DNA of 64,000 nt from Acidipropionibacterium sp. (GTDB lineage Bacteria; Actinomycetota; Actinomycetes; Propionibacteriales; Propionibacteriaceae), in assembly GCA_022647765.1 (NCBI GenBank), contig JALCLH010000014.1, positions 34,024 to 98,023 of the forward strand. The letters are read 5' to 3'. Shown piece after piece: positions 27,873 to 36,341 of the stretch (position 1 is the first letter of the stretch; every line of letters begins with the position of its first letter). Below the pieces are notes generated by a model. The model ran no database searches, was not told the DNA's origin, and saw only the letters and a program-made list of their open reading frames with translations. The position numbers and the translations under genes were made by a program.

Positions 27873-27901
27873 ATGATACGTGACTGAGGCTTGAGGTGCA
27901 A
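27873..27901 (-). promoter_or_regulatory. Sigma-A-type promoter of the DUF222 gene
   Basis: TTGCAC, a 17-bp spacer and TATCAT are seen on the minus strand, with the -10 ending 7 bases before the ATG at 27866. The transcript is therefore predicted to be leaderless. Confidence 0.7.
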
Positions 27902-27960
27902 GCGCTGGACACGATCGAACTTTCCTGCAAATCTGTGCGATACATGCACAAACGTTCCTC

Positions 27961-27978
27961 ATGTGATAGATATCACAT
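27961..27978. promoter_or_regulatory. CRP/GlxR-type operator palindrome
   Basis: ATGTGATA-GA-TATCACAT is a perfect palindrome and contains TGTGA-N6-TCACA, the consensus for CRP-family regulators including actinobacterial GlxR/Crp. It lies about 100 bp upstream of the predicted start of the DUF222 transcript. Confidence 0.55.
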
Positions 27979-28092
27979 CGACGAAGTAGACGAGACAGAG
28001 TGTGCGATGAGGGCAGGCTTGTATACGGGTCCTTCGCACTGTTGGATAAATGAGCACTCGCGCCAGGAATGGTCGAGTGGTCCCGGCAATCT

Positions 28093-28371
28093 CTAGATTT
28101 CCGTCCGGGTCAGCGCCATGCCGACCACCAGGGAGCCGAACTCGACAGGTGCCCACCGGTCGATGTCCTCCCGCATGTGATTCAGGTCTGCCAGTAGCTC
28201 CTCGACAGAGTCGCCGCTGGGAGCGATCCGGCCACTCGCGGTCCACGCCTCGAGTCTCCCATCCTCATCGAGGTACACCTCGCAGAGGGAGTACTCGCGC
28301 TCGTCGCCTTGCGTGATGAATACCGGCAGGTCAGGGTCCCGGAAAAGTCGTTTCTCCTTCCTGTGGTCGAG
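28093..28371 (-). pseudogene. 3' part of a small protein gene cut by ISAs1
   Basis: About 92 codons reading KEKRLFRDPDLPVFITQGDE, then EREYSLCEVYLDEDGRLEAW, then IAPSGDSVEELLADLNHMRE. The E-VY-DEDG / GDSVEELLADL pattern is typical of short 80-110-residue bacterial proteins of unknown function. No start codon exists upstream before the ISAs1 end, although AGGAAGGAG is present. It is interpreted as the downstream half of a gene whose 5' end lies beyond the element at 29626-29677. Confidence 0.55.
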
Positions 28372-29625
28372 CTGTGATCAGAGTGTGAGGACCAGGTCAC
28401 AGGTCGCCAACGGGTCCCAGGCCGCACGCCGGATCGCCCGCGCGATGTTCGCCTCACCCCTCATCCGGTGAATACCGATCGCCACACTGCGCAGGGTGGC
28501 CATCACCTGAGGCGCCGACCCAGTCCTGGCCTGGTGCCTGTCCTCGTCGAAGGTCACATCACGGACCCAGTGCAACCGGTTCTCCACAGCCCAATGACCG
28601 CGCACCCACGCCGCGAGCCGGGCCGGCGGCGCCGCCGGCAGACCGGCCGAGGTGACCAGATACACCACCTCCGTGGTCTTCCTCCCCTTCCGGGTGGCCA
28701 CCCGGCGCAACTGGGCGACCTGCACCGCCCCCTCAAACCCCAGATCCGCGGGTGCCTGGACGACCTTCAGAGTCCGCCGGACCCTGCGCCCATGAGACTT
28801 CTCCACCTCCACGTGTCCTGCCGGAACCCGTGACCACGGCAGGGACTTCAATCGCTTGTGCAGTCCCGGCTGGTTGGATTTCACGGTGAACACGTAGTCG
28901 GCGCCGGCGGCCAGGATCGCGGTCGCGGTCGCGGTCTGGGTATGGAGGGCGTCGGCGGTGATCACCGCACCGGCAGCCCGTTCGCCCAACGCGGTGATGA
29001 GGTCGGGCAGGGCCGGGATCTCGTTGGACTTCGCGTCGACGGCCTGCTGGGCGACCACGGTGCCGCTGGCGTGGTCGAGGGCTGCGACCAGGTGCCGGGC
29101 CTTTTCGGTTGCCGATCGGGAGCCGCGCAGGGTTTTCCCGTCCACGGCGATGACACGGCGCCCGTCGATGGTGGTGGTGCGGGTCCAGGCGTACAGGCAC
29201 AGTTCAGCGTCCAGTGCGGCGGCATCCAGACGTGAGAACAGCTTGCGCAGGTTCGATTCTCCGGGGGCCGCGCGCAGCCCGAACCCGGCCAGGGAGTGGC
29301 CGGTGAGGGCGTGGGCCCATTCTCCGATCGCGGTGAAGCCCCGGCATCCGGCCAGGGTCGCCGAGATCGCCAGGAGGAGCAGGCCTGTCAGCGGGTACCG
29401 GGTGCCTCTGGGTTTGCGGGGGTCGGGGACCCGGGCCAGGTGATCGACCAGCCGGACATTCGGTGCGGGCGTGTCAGGGGTGCGGACGGCGGGTGCGGTG
29501 GGAGAGGATGGCATCGCGGGCGAGGTTCCTTGCGGCGGTGGTTTGTAGGGGTACTTCCATCCAAACCGTGCGGGGCCTCGCCCGCCTGTATGACACGCCG
29601 AGAGGGGCTCAACCCCTAGTCACAG
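28372..29625 (-). mobile_element. ISAs1-family insertion sequence
   Basis: About 1.25 kb around an intact ISAs1-type transposase. The proposed ends are imperfect inverted repeats starting CTGTGA (left CTGTGATCAGAGTGTGAG; right CTGTGACTAGGGGTTGAG; 13 of 18 match). No target-site duplication could be found, so the exact ends are uncertain. It lies between priA and the DUF222 gene. Confidence 0.65.
28378..29514 (-). CDS. ISAs1-family transposase
   Basis: A 378-residue protein. An N-terminal DDE_Tnp_1-associated region (LVDHLARVPDPRKPRGTRYP, LTGLLLLAISATLAGCRG) leads into the catalytic core. Core landmarks are RRVIAVDGKTLRGS, VITADALHTQTATATAIL, DYVFTVKSNQPGLH, and HWAVENRLHWVRDVTFDEDR. These match ISAs1/H-repeat-associated transposases. 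The frame is intact from ATG 29514 to the stop at 28378, so the element may be active. Confidence 0.92.
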   Translation of the reverse strand: MPSSPTAPAVRTPDTPAPNVRLVDHLARVPDPRKPRGTRYPLTGLLLLAISATLAGCRGFTAIGEWAHALTGHSLAGFGLRAAPGESNLRKLFSRLDAAALDAELCLYAWTRTTTIDGRRVIAVDGKTLRGSRSATEKARHLVAALDHASGTVVAQQAVDAKSNEIPALPDLITALGERAAGAVITADALHTQTATATAILAAGADYVFTVKSNQPGLHKRLKSLPWSRVPAGHVEVEKSHGRRVRRTLKVVQAPADLGFEGAVQVAQLRRVATRKGRKTTEVVYLVTSAGLPAAPPARLAAWVRGHWAVENRLHWVRDVTFDEDRHQARTGSAPQVMATLRSVAIGIHRMRGEANIARAIRRAAWDPLATCDLVLTL

Positions 29626-29677
29626 ACGACACCCCCGACTCTTCCGTCACCCTGATCGGCAGGTAGTGCCATGTCAT
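29626..29677 (-). pseudogene. 5' fragment of the gene cut by ISAs1
   Basis: ATG at 29677 with GAGG seven bases upstream opens MTWHYLPIRVTEESGV and then runs into the ISAs1 end. MTWHY(L/R)... openings are common in the small-protein family that the 28093-28371 fragment resembles. Joining the two parts is an inference; no target duplication confirms it. Confidence 0.4.
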
Positions 29678-29727
29678 TTCAGACCTCAATCATCTGGCGG
29701 GTGAAGTGTTGTATGGAGCGCGGGCGA

Positions 29728-31783
29728 CTACAGCTGGCCGACCGGGTTGATCCGGACCCTCAGCGGTCCGCCCTCCCCGCGCAGGCTGTGGGCCGAGCGC
29801 AAGTGTCGCAGCATCGGCACCAGCTGCGCCGACAGGCCCAGATCGGCCCGGATCATCAGCCGAGCCTGGGAGGCGCTCGCACGCGGACCGCCGGTCTCGA
29901 CCGGTCCGGATTCCACCGGCCCGAGCACCGAGACCTGGCCGGGGGCCATGCCGACCTCCAACCCGGCATCTGTCAGATCGCCGCGAAGGCGTTCGTCGGC
30001 TCCCCCGACCGCCGCTGCGCTGCCGTCGATCAGGGCGGCGAAGGCGGCCGGTGGGAACCCCGCCTCGGCGCGCTCGGCCATCTCCACCCCCGCCCACGCC
30101 ACCGGATCATTGCGGATCACCGCCTGGACGGCACGATCCTCGGGAGGCCCGACGATCACCAGCTGACCGCCCTCGACGCCGGAGCGCACCAGCGCGGCCA
30201 CCCGGAACCAGTGGTCCAGCACCTGGCAGACGGCGTCCAGACCGGGGCGGGCCAAGGCCTGACCGGCGTCCAGCAGGATCGCGGCGGCGTATCCGGAGGG
30301 GGCTCGCGGCTCGGCGCCGGGGGTGGCGACCACCAGGGCGGGTTCGTCGCCGACCGTGGTGCGGATGTGGTCGGCCGAGGAGTCGACGACCAGGACCGAG
30401 GGAAACGCCCGGCCCAGCTCGGCGGCGGTGGTGCTTGCGCCGACCACCCCGGAGCGCACCACGGTGCCGCCGCAGTTCGCGCAGGACCAGCCCTCGATGA
30501 GGTGACCGCACCAGCTGCATTCCAGTTCGGTGCTGCCCCCGGCCAGCCGTCTCCCCTTGACCGGGCCGTGGCACCGGGGGCAGGAGATGGGACGCCGGCA
30601 GGCGGCGCAGCAGGGCCGCACCAGATTGCCGGGGCGCGGCACCGAGACCAGCACGGGACCGCTGATGAGACCGCTGGAGATGGTCTGCATCACCAGATCT
30701 GGCAGCCGGACGCGGTTGGCCAGCGGATCGCGCTGCAGGGCGATGTCGGAATCGCCGGGGGCGCGGACCCTGGCGCACAGGGCCCGCAGCTGCTCGCGCG
30801 GGGTCTGGACGCCGGCCAGCCACCCGGCGCTCAGCCAGCCGGCGACCCTCGGGGAGCAGGAGTGGCCGGCCAGCAGCAGCGCGCAGTGGTCGGTCTGGGC
30901 GCGCAGCGCCGCCACGTCGCGGGTGTTCGGGTAGGGAGCCCGGGGCTCGTCATGGAGGTTGGAGCTCTCGTCCCACACGAGGATGACGCCGAGATGGGAC
31001 AGCGGCGCCAGCACGGCCGATCGGGTGCCCACCACGATGGTGGCCTGGCCGCGCACCACCCCGAGATAGTTGCGCCATCTGTCAGCGGCGCTCTGATCGG
31101 CGTGCAGCAGGGCCACGGTGCCGGCTCCGAAGGGCTCGGCCAGGGCGGTGGCGAGCTCCTCGGCCTGGGCGACCGGTGGGCACACAGCACAGTGCCCGGC
31201 GGCCGGACTCCAGGGCGGCCGAGACCGCCTGGACGGCGCCGAGCCGCCAGTCCCCGAGCCGATCGCGATCCGCCGGGCCGGCCACCGGGGCGACTCTCCA
31301 GAAGGCGCGCGGCCTGCCCCCCTCGGCGATCAGCCGGAGGAAGGTGGTGCCCTCGGCGATGGCGTCCAGGGCGCCGGGGATGTGGGCCGGCCGCGGCACC
31401 GGCCAGGGCCTCGGCTCGGCCTTCTCCGTGGCGGCGTGTCGGGTGGGCACCGCCCAGCGCAGCACCTCCTCGAGGGTTCCGGCCCAGCGGTCGGCGACGG
31501 CGCGCGCCAGCCGGAGCTGCTCTGCGGTGACGACCACCTCGGCCGAGACGAGCCGCTGGAGAGGCTGCAGGGTGACGCCGACCTGGCGGTTGTGGTCCAC
31601 CTCCAGGACGATGCCGTCCAGCAGCCGCCCGGCCAACCGCACTCGGACCCGGACACCGGGGCGCACGCCGTCGACCATGTCGGGAGGGATCAGGTAGTCG
31701 AAGGGCCGGTCCAGGTGGGCCAGGCCGGACAGCACGCAGACGTGGGCCACCCACTCGGTGGGTTCCAGCAGCGCCTCGCTCAT
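29728..31783 (-). CDS. priA: Primosomal protein N' PriA, actinobacterial type (frameshifted)
   Basis: About 684 codons plus one surplus base. The 3'-DNA-binding domain opens HLDRPFDYLIPPDMVDGVRP. Eight cysteines form the zinc module (CCAACRRPISCPRCHGPV ... CSWCGHLIEGWSCANCGG). The P-loop of ordinary PriA is missing (CCVPPVAQAEELATAL) and the DEEH box is degenerate (VWDESSNLHDE), as in other actinobacterial PriA, so helicase activity is unlikely. The frame breaks at a surplus T at 31177; without it the text reads CCVPPVAQAEE. It belongs to the metK-priA-fmt neighbourhood. Confidence 0.87.
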
Positions 31784-31866
31784 ACCTGAAATGCTAGAGG
31801 GAGGGTCTGACAGTTTTCGGCGTCTGCGTTGTGTCGGTGTTCTGTTGTGCGATTCAGGCGTGCAGT

Positions 31867-32701
31867 TCAGATGCGCCGGTTCGCGAGCACCGGCAGACTG
31901 GCCCTCACGGCGTCGACCCGATCGGGGTCGATGTCGATGATCCGGAACTCGGGCGCATCACCGAGTTCGCAGAGCACCTGGCCGTCGGGGGCGACCGCCG
32001 TGCTGTGCCCAATGCCGGTGGGGGCGCTGCCGGGTGTGCCGCCCTGGTGCTCCGGTGCGGTGCGGGGGTCGGCCTGCCCGACCGCGACGATGAAGCAGGT
32101 GGAGTCCAGGGCTCTGGCGCGGACCAGCAGGCGCCACTGATCGAGTTTGGCGTCGTGCTCCTGGTCGGTCTGCCCGGCGCCCCAGGAGGCCGGCACGATG
32201 ATGATCCGCGCGCCCATCTCTGCGAGCCGTACGAAGAGGTTCGGGAAGCGGATGTCGTAGCAGACCGCCAGCCCTACTTCGGTGCCGCCGATGGTGACCG
32301 TGGTGGGACTGGTGCCGGGAGTGACGGTGTCGGACTCCGCGAAGCCGAAGGCGTCGAAGAGATGGATCTTGTGGTAGCTCGTCGCGATCGCGTCGGGGCC
32401 GACGACCAGCAGGGTGTTGCGCACCCGGCCGGCGTCGCCGGGGGTGAACATGCCCAGCGCGATGGTGACGCCGAACTGGTGGGCGATCTGCTGGACCGCG
32501 GTGGCGAACGGACCGGTCAGCGGCTCGGCGATGTCGGTGAGTCGATTGCCGAAGGCGCGCATGGTGGCCTCGGGGAAGACGACGAGCTCGGTCCCCCTGC
32601 TCGGCGGCCAGTTTCGTCCAGTCGCGAACGAGCTCCAGGTTCGCCGCGACATCGCGGCCGGTGGTCACCTGCATCAGTGCGATCCGCACGTCACTCTCCA
32701 T
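31867..32701 (-). CDS. Carbon-nitrogen hydrolase, nitrilase superfamily (frameshifted)
   Basis: About 277 codons plus one surplus base. The Glu-Lys-Cys triad of the superfamily is visible: PEATM, SYHKIHLFDA, and LAVCYDIRFPNLF. These enzymes hydrolyse amides such as omega-amides or N-carbamoyl compounds; the substrate is unknown. ATG 32701 opens MESDVRIALMQVTTGRD. A five-C run at 32593-32597 breaks the frame; with four it reads KLAAEQGTELVVFPEATM. A 48-bp hairpin repeat lies 77-124 bp upstream. Confidence 0.86.
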
Positions 32702-32772
32702 CCGTTGGTGTGCCTCCATGCTCTCACCGAATGTCGCATCTGCGATGTTTCGCCAGCACGCGTGGGAAATAG

Positions 32773-32825
32773 CGGTCAAGTCTGACGGACTTTGGTGCGT
32801 AGTCAAACGTCAATCCGCCAGACTT
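32773..32825. repeat. Hairpin repeat element, copy 1
   Basis: 53 bp, one mismatch from copy 2 at 35358-35410. Within it AAGTCTGACGGA and its near-complement (one mismatch in this copy) flank a 24-base loop. It sits upstream of the minus-strand nitrilase start. Confidence 0.85.
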
Positions 32826-32948
32826 GGTCGTACGTCGGGCGTTTGAGCACGCCGTCAACCCGGCGGCTCACGAGAACGACCCTGATGGCACCCGGACTGT
32901 CCTCGACATCGCGGAACCTCAAGCCCAGCATCGATCTAGGGTTCTCAC

Positions 32949-33326
32949 ATGCAAGTCACAGAGCAGCAGGACCAGCGTCGGTCATCGGCTCCTTCCAGAA
33001 GCACCCTCGGTCTGGTACTGGCAGTCGTCGCGGCACTCGGGGCGCTGTCGACCTGCTCCTGGCTCGGCACTCTTCTGGCAGGTGCCCACGGCAGCGACTC
33101 GTTCAGCCCGCCGGTGCTGCAGGACACCACTCAGCCGCACGTGGGCCTCATGCGCATCCTGTTCAGTATCCAGGCCCTCTGGATGGTGATGGGAGTGATC
33201 GCACTGGTGCTGGGCATCGCAACGCTCCGCACCCGCCACGCCCTCTCCAAGGGACTGGCGACAGTGGCGCTCGCCGTGCTGGCTCCCGTGGCTTCGATCG
33301 CCCTGCTGGTCACGCTCGCCGGGTGA
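32949..33326 (+). CDS. Small membrane protein, unknown function
   Basis: A 125-residue protein. A short polar N terminus is followed by a hydrophobic segment at about 20-45 (LGLVLAVVAALGALSTCSW), then a polar loop, then two further helices (ALWMVMGVIALVLGIATL; GLATVALAVLAPVASIALLV). It resembles DUF4190-like membrane proteins but I cannot name a family. It is the only complete plus-strand gene in the repeat-bounded island. No clear ribosome-binding site precedes the ATG. Confidence 0.6.
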   Translation: MQVTEQQDQRRSSAPSRSTLGLVLAVVAALGALSTCSWLGTLLAGAHGSDSFSPPVLQDTTQPHVGLMRILFSIQALWMVMGVIALVLGIATLRTRHALSKGLATVALAVLAPVASIALLVTLAG

Positions 33327-33551
33327 CGCCGGGAAGTGAGGGCGAGGGCACGCCGTTCGCCGTCGCCAGCCTGCGGCTACCGAGATCGCGCCTTTCCATC
33401 TCCCGACTGGAAGGGGTTCGGCATAGGTACCGAGTATTCGCCGAGCGGGGGTGTTGCCAGCTCGTCGGGGTTCGTGGTGAGGCCAATGGAGTGGTTTCTG
33501 CGACATGCCTTGGATTTGACCTGAAGTGCGCTCTAGAGCAGGCTTATAGCT

Positions 33552-33629
33552 ATGGACGCAATGAAGCTTGGCGATCACGGGCCGCTGGTGCCACCGATGG
33601 CGATTGGCACGATGTACTTCGGTAGTCGA
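33552..33629 (+). pseudogene. 5' stub of an aldo/keto reductase gene
   Basis: ATG at 33552 after GAGCAGG opens MDAMKLGDHGPLVPPMAIGT then MYFGS. This matches the first strand of aldo/keto reductases (K-LG-G--VP-MAIGTMYFG). Homology stops after about 25 codons and the frame runs into unrelated sequence. The rest of the 33327-33725 gap shows no other gene. Confidence 0.5.
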
Positions 33630-33725
33630 GGTTCTGCACACACACTCGCCAGTGAATGTGCGCGTTTGCGCGGTTTCAAGTCTACGCGAGGCTTGGGACG
33701 CATGTCCGGGACGCGCCTGCGGGGG

Positions 33726-34421
33726 TCACCCTCGGAGGGTTCGGATGAGGGAGACGATGGCGATGCTCGCGAAGATGATGAACACCCCGCCGCATGCGAT
33801 GAAGATCGAGAGCCAGGGCAGCAGAAGTCCAGTGACGATGGTGCCGAGTCCCACAAGGACGAGCGCAAAGCCGCCGATGCGATACGCGGGGCCTTGCGCT
33901 GCCCGGAAGGTTTCCATGCGTTCGCTGCGATGGGTAGTGCTGGGTCGTGCCAGCGGCAGGTAGATGCCGAGGATCGTGAGCACGACACCTGCGGCGACGG
34001 GGACGATCCTGTCGATCGGGAAGGGCGTCCCCGTGTACATGCTGACGAGGGCGACGTGGGATGCGCCGAGTAGGATGCCGAGGCCGACCAACAGTGCACC
34101 CAGCACGCGCGCCCTGCCGCGTCCGCTGTCTTGCTGGGGTGTTGAGAGGATTCGCCCCATGAGCATCGTGTCCAGCTTCGGCGCTGCTGCCAACAGGACG
34201 GACAGGACGAGGAGCACGACCGGCATGGCGGCTGCGGTGACTCCTCGTGGCACGACGCTTGCTCCGTGATTGCCGCCCGCCTCGCGGGTGACGATGCTCG
34301 CTGCCATGTGGGGCCACTGGATCAAGCTCCAGGCCACCATGAAGATGATGGCCAGGCCTGCGAAGGTGAGCGCGCCTGTTGGCAAGTGCAGATTGTCGTG
34401 TGAGTGGGTGTTCTTGCTCAT
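33726..34421 (-). CDS. SdpI-like multi-pass membrane protein
   Basis: A 231-residue protein with six predicted membrane helices (for example ALTFAGLAIIFMVAWSLI, AAMPVVLLVLSVLLAAA, VVLTILGIYLPLA, LLPWLSIFIACGGVFIIFAS). Its start overlaps the stop of the ArsR-type gene by four bases (ATGA), so the two are translated together. The pairing of an ArsR-family autorepressor with a DUF1648/SdpI-like membrane protein resembles SdpR-SdpI, in which SdpI gives immunity to a toxic peptide. No toxin gene is seen here. The family name is tentative. Confidence 0.6.
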   Translation of the reverse strand: MSKNTHSHDNLHLPTGALTFAGLAIIFMVAWSLIQWPHMAASIVTREAGGNHGASVVPRGVTAAAMPVVLLVLSVLLAAAPKLDTMLMGRILSTPQQDSGRGRARVLGALLVGLGILLGASHVALVSMYTGTPFPIDRIVPVAAGVVLTILGIYLPLARPSTTHRSERMETFRAAQGPAYRIGGFALVLVGLGTIVTGLLLPWLSIFIACGGVFIIFASIAIVSLIRTLRG

Positions 34422-34744
34422 GGCGTGTCCTCCTGAGCGGTCTTCTTGCCAGTTGGTTCGTGTTCTGTCAGTGAGCCGCCGAGAGAGGCGAGGAGCAGCA
34501 TTGCCTCGTCGATCACGGTGAGGTTGACCCGATACTGAATTTCGGTTCCCCGCCGTCTGGTGGCTACGAGGTCGGCCTCGCGCAGCGTGCGCAGGTGGCC
34601 GGAAAGCGTTGAGCCGCTGACTCCGACGGCGTCTGCGATGTCGTTGACTCTGACGAAGTCGCGGTCGCGCAGGAACGCGAGGACCGCTCGGCGGGTCGGG
34701 TGCCCGAGCGCCGAGAAGACACTTCCTTCGTTATTTCGCGACAT
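34418..34744 (-). CDS. ArsR-family transcriptional regulator (SdpR-like)
   Basis: A 108-residue winged-helix regulator. FSALGHPTRRAVLAFLRDRD is the ArsR N-terminal signature, and VNDIADAVGVSGSTLSGHL is the recognition helix region. No metal-binding ELCVCDL motif is present, so it is not a classical metal sensor. It is the first gene of a two-gene operon with the membrane protein. A palindrome overlaps its start codon and a TACTAT -10 sits 8-13 bases upstream, so a leaderless, autorepressed transcript is likely. Confidence 0.82.
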   Translation of the reverse strand: MSRNNEGSVFSALGHPTRRAVLAFLRDRDFVRVNDIADAVGVSGSTLSGHLRTLREADLVATRRRGTEIQYRVNLTVIDEAMLLLASLGGSLTEHEPTGKKTAQEDTP

Positions 34745-34757
34745 AACGAAATAGTAT
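34728..34757 (-). promoter_or_regulatory. Operator palindrome and -10 of the ArsR-like operon
   Basis: TTCGTTAT and ATAACGAA (34728-34735 and 34744-34751) form an 8-bp inverted repeat around 8 bases that covers the ATG. TACTAT on the minus strand (34752-34757) is the -10. Binding of the regulator here would block initiation. Confidence 0.6.
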
Positions 34758-34802
34758 CACGGATACTGTCCTGCGCGTGCCGATCCAATCGGCTTCTACA
34801 GG

Positions 34803-35130
34803 CTTCGGCTAGGCCCGTCGCGTCGTGGGTGGTGGCGGCGCGGGTCGCGTCCGGTCGGCTCGCTGAGTTGCCGTAAACGTTCGGAGAGTGCCCGCTGCCT
34901 TGCTGCTCCGACATCGAAGGGCAGCGGTTCGAACGCGCTCTCCACACGTTGAAGCAATGTCCAGCCGGACTGCTCTCTCCGCCGGATTCACATCGGCGTG
35001 GACGGCCGCTGCCGACTCGGCCAGGGTGACGGTCGAGACGGCGGACTCCACGGGCAGTTGACGGGGCTCGAGTCGTGTCCAATGGATCAGGATGTTGGTG
35101 TCGGGGAGCCCACGAGCCCACCGCTCCGTC
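34803..35130 (-). pseudogene. Degenerate PIN-domain toxin
   Basis: Directly after the antitoxin stop an open frame reads GLPDTNILIHWTRLEPRQLP, then VSTVTLAESAAAVHADVNPA. The DTNILIHW and LAE motifs are the first acidic residues of a VapC-like PIN ribonuclease. The frame then shifts (LLQRVESAFEPLPFDVGAAR continues in another frame) and the C-terminal acidic region is not recoverable. No usable start codon is present. It is interpreted as a decayed toxin of a VapBC-like pair. Confidence 0.55.
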
Positions 35131-35310
35131 TCACCGGGAATAGGGGTCGTCCTGGTACGGGTCTGTCATGTCATCCAGGCTGGCGCGGAACGCAGACTCG
35201 TCCATCTGAGGGAGGTTCCTTCCGAGTTCGAGGAACTCGTCGGTCGGCACGAACGTCCGTTGGCCTCCGGTCGGCACCGGTTCGGTCATCTGGCGGTCGT
35301 CGCGGATCAC
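35131..35310 (-). CDS. Putative antitoxin of a VapBC-like pair
   Basis: A 59-residue acidic protein (MIRDDRQMTEPVPTGG ... LPQMDESAFRASLDDMTDPY). The GTG at 35310 has GGGAGGGGG at a good distance. It is followed at once by the degenerate PIN toxin frame. The short C-terminal acidic tail fits toxin-neutralising antitoxins. With the toxin decayed it may be an orphan. A hairpin repeat (copy 2) lies 53-100 bp upstream. Confidence 0.5.
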   Translation of the reverse strand: MIRDDRQMTEPVPTGGQRTFVPTDEFLELGRNLPQMDESAFRASLDDMTDPYQDDPYSR

Positions 35311-35357
35311 GGTGACCCCCTCCCATCTACTGATATGCCTCCATGAATAGACGATAT

Positions 35358-35410
35358 CGGTCAAGTCTGACGGACTTTGGTGCGTAGTCAAACGTCAATC
35401 CGTCAGACTT
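35358..35410. repeat. Hairpin repeat element, copy 2
   Basis: 53 bp in direct orientation with copy 1 (one mismatch). The arms AAGTCTGACGGA and TCCGTCAGACTT are perfect here, around a 24-base loop. It lies between the nei stop and the antitoxin start. Confidence 0.85.
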
Positions 35411-35441
35411 TGACCGTGCGCCGGGCGCCAGCTGATGCCGT

Positions 35442-36314
35442 TCACCGCTGGCAGGTCGGGCACCACCAGATGACGCGCTCCTGGTCGGGCCGATCATCGG
35501 GGCCGAGCCATCCGTTGCGGATGAGGGTGCCGCAGCGCAGGCATGGCCGGTGATTGCGTCCGAAGACGAATGACCGGTGCCCGGGCCGGTTGTCGCCGGT
35601 GCTGCTCCGGTACTTCGTGCGCCGGTTGGCCTGCATGAGCCGGGCCGCGGTGTCGATGACGGCGGCGACATCGGTCTGTCCGGTGGGGCGTCGCGGATGC
35701 AGCCCGGACAGGAAGCACGCCTCGGCGCGGAACTCGTTGCCCACCCCGGCCAGCACCGACTGGTCCATCAGGGTGACGCCGATCGGCCGGTCTGGCCGCA
35801 GCCCGGCCCGGCGCACCGCCTCGTCGCGTCCGCTCGGCAGCCATCGTCCGGCCCGCGCCCAGTCTGCGTCCAGCGGGTCGGGACCCAGCCATCCCAGCCG
35901 GTGCTCAAGTTCGGCGGCCGGCCACAGCTCGACCAGCCCGAGGTCGTGGCCCACGAGTTCGACCTGGGGGCCGCCGGGCCGGGCTCCCTCCAACCGCAGC
36001 ACCACCCGGGCGGTGTGCCCCGGAGTTCGCCAGCGCTGACCCGCCGGGTGAACCCGCCAGATGCCCTCCATCCGCAGATGGGTGTGCAGGATCCACTCTC
36101 CCGGCACCGCCATCCCCTCGATGGTGCCGTCGAGGGCAGCGGGCGCGAAGGTCATCAGCAGGTGCTTGCCGTGCGCCCGAACCGCGGTGAGAGTGGCTCC
36201 GGTGAGGTCGGCCACCGCCAGTTCCGGCACCCGAAGCTGGCATCCGGTGACCAGGCGTCCGGCGGCGGGCTGGAGACGGTCGGCCAGACGATGCACCGAG
36301 TCTCCCTCAGGCAT
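35442..36314 (-). CDS. nei: Formamidopyrimidine-DNA glycosylase/endonuclease VIII family protein
   Basis: About 290 residues beginning MPEGDSVHRLADRL. Pro2 is the catalytic nucleophile after Met removal and Glu3 its partner; EGDSV places it with the Nei rather than the Fpg branch. The H2TH region (LMDQSVLAGVGNEFRAEACF) and a C-terminal zinc finger (CLRCGTLIRNG ... WWCPTCQR) are complete. It excises oxidised bases and nicks the abasic site. The ATG at 36314 is fixed by the Pro2 requirement. It is downstream of lhr and the duplicated protein on the same strand. Confidence 0.92.
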   Translation of the reverse strand: MPEGDSVHRLADRLQPAAGRLVTGCQLRVPELAVADLTGATLTAVRAHGKHLLMTFAPAALDGTIEGMAVPGEWILHTHLRMEGIWRVHPAGQRWRTPGHTARVVLRLEGARPGGPQVELVGHDLGLVELWPAAELEHRLGWLGPDPLDADWARAGRWLPSGRDEAVRRAGLRPDRPIGVTLMDQSVLAGVGNEFRAEACFLSGLHPRRPTGQTDVAAVIDTAARLMQANRRTKYRSSTGDNRPGHRSFVFGRNHRPCLRCGTLIRNGWLGPDDRPDQERVIWWCPTCQR

Positions 36315-36341
36315 CGCACCCACTCAGACCCATCACGGTGC

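Noticed and set aside
32702..32806. Upstream extension of the nitrilase reading MTTHQSPSDLT, also seen at 35317-35391
   Set aside because: The shared peptide comes from the hairpin repeat itself; the real starts have better context downstream.
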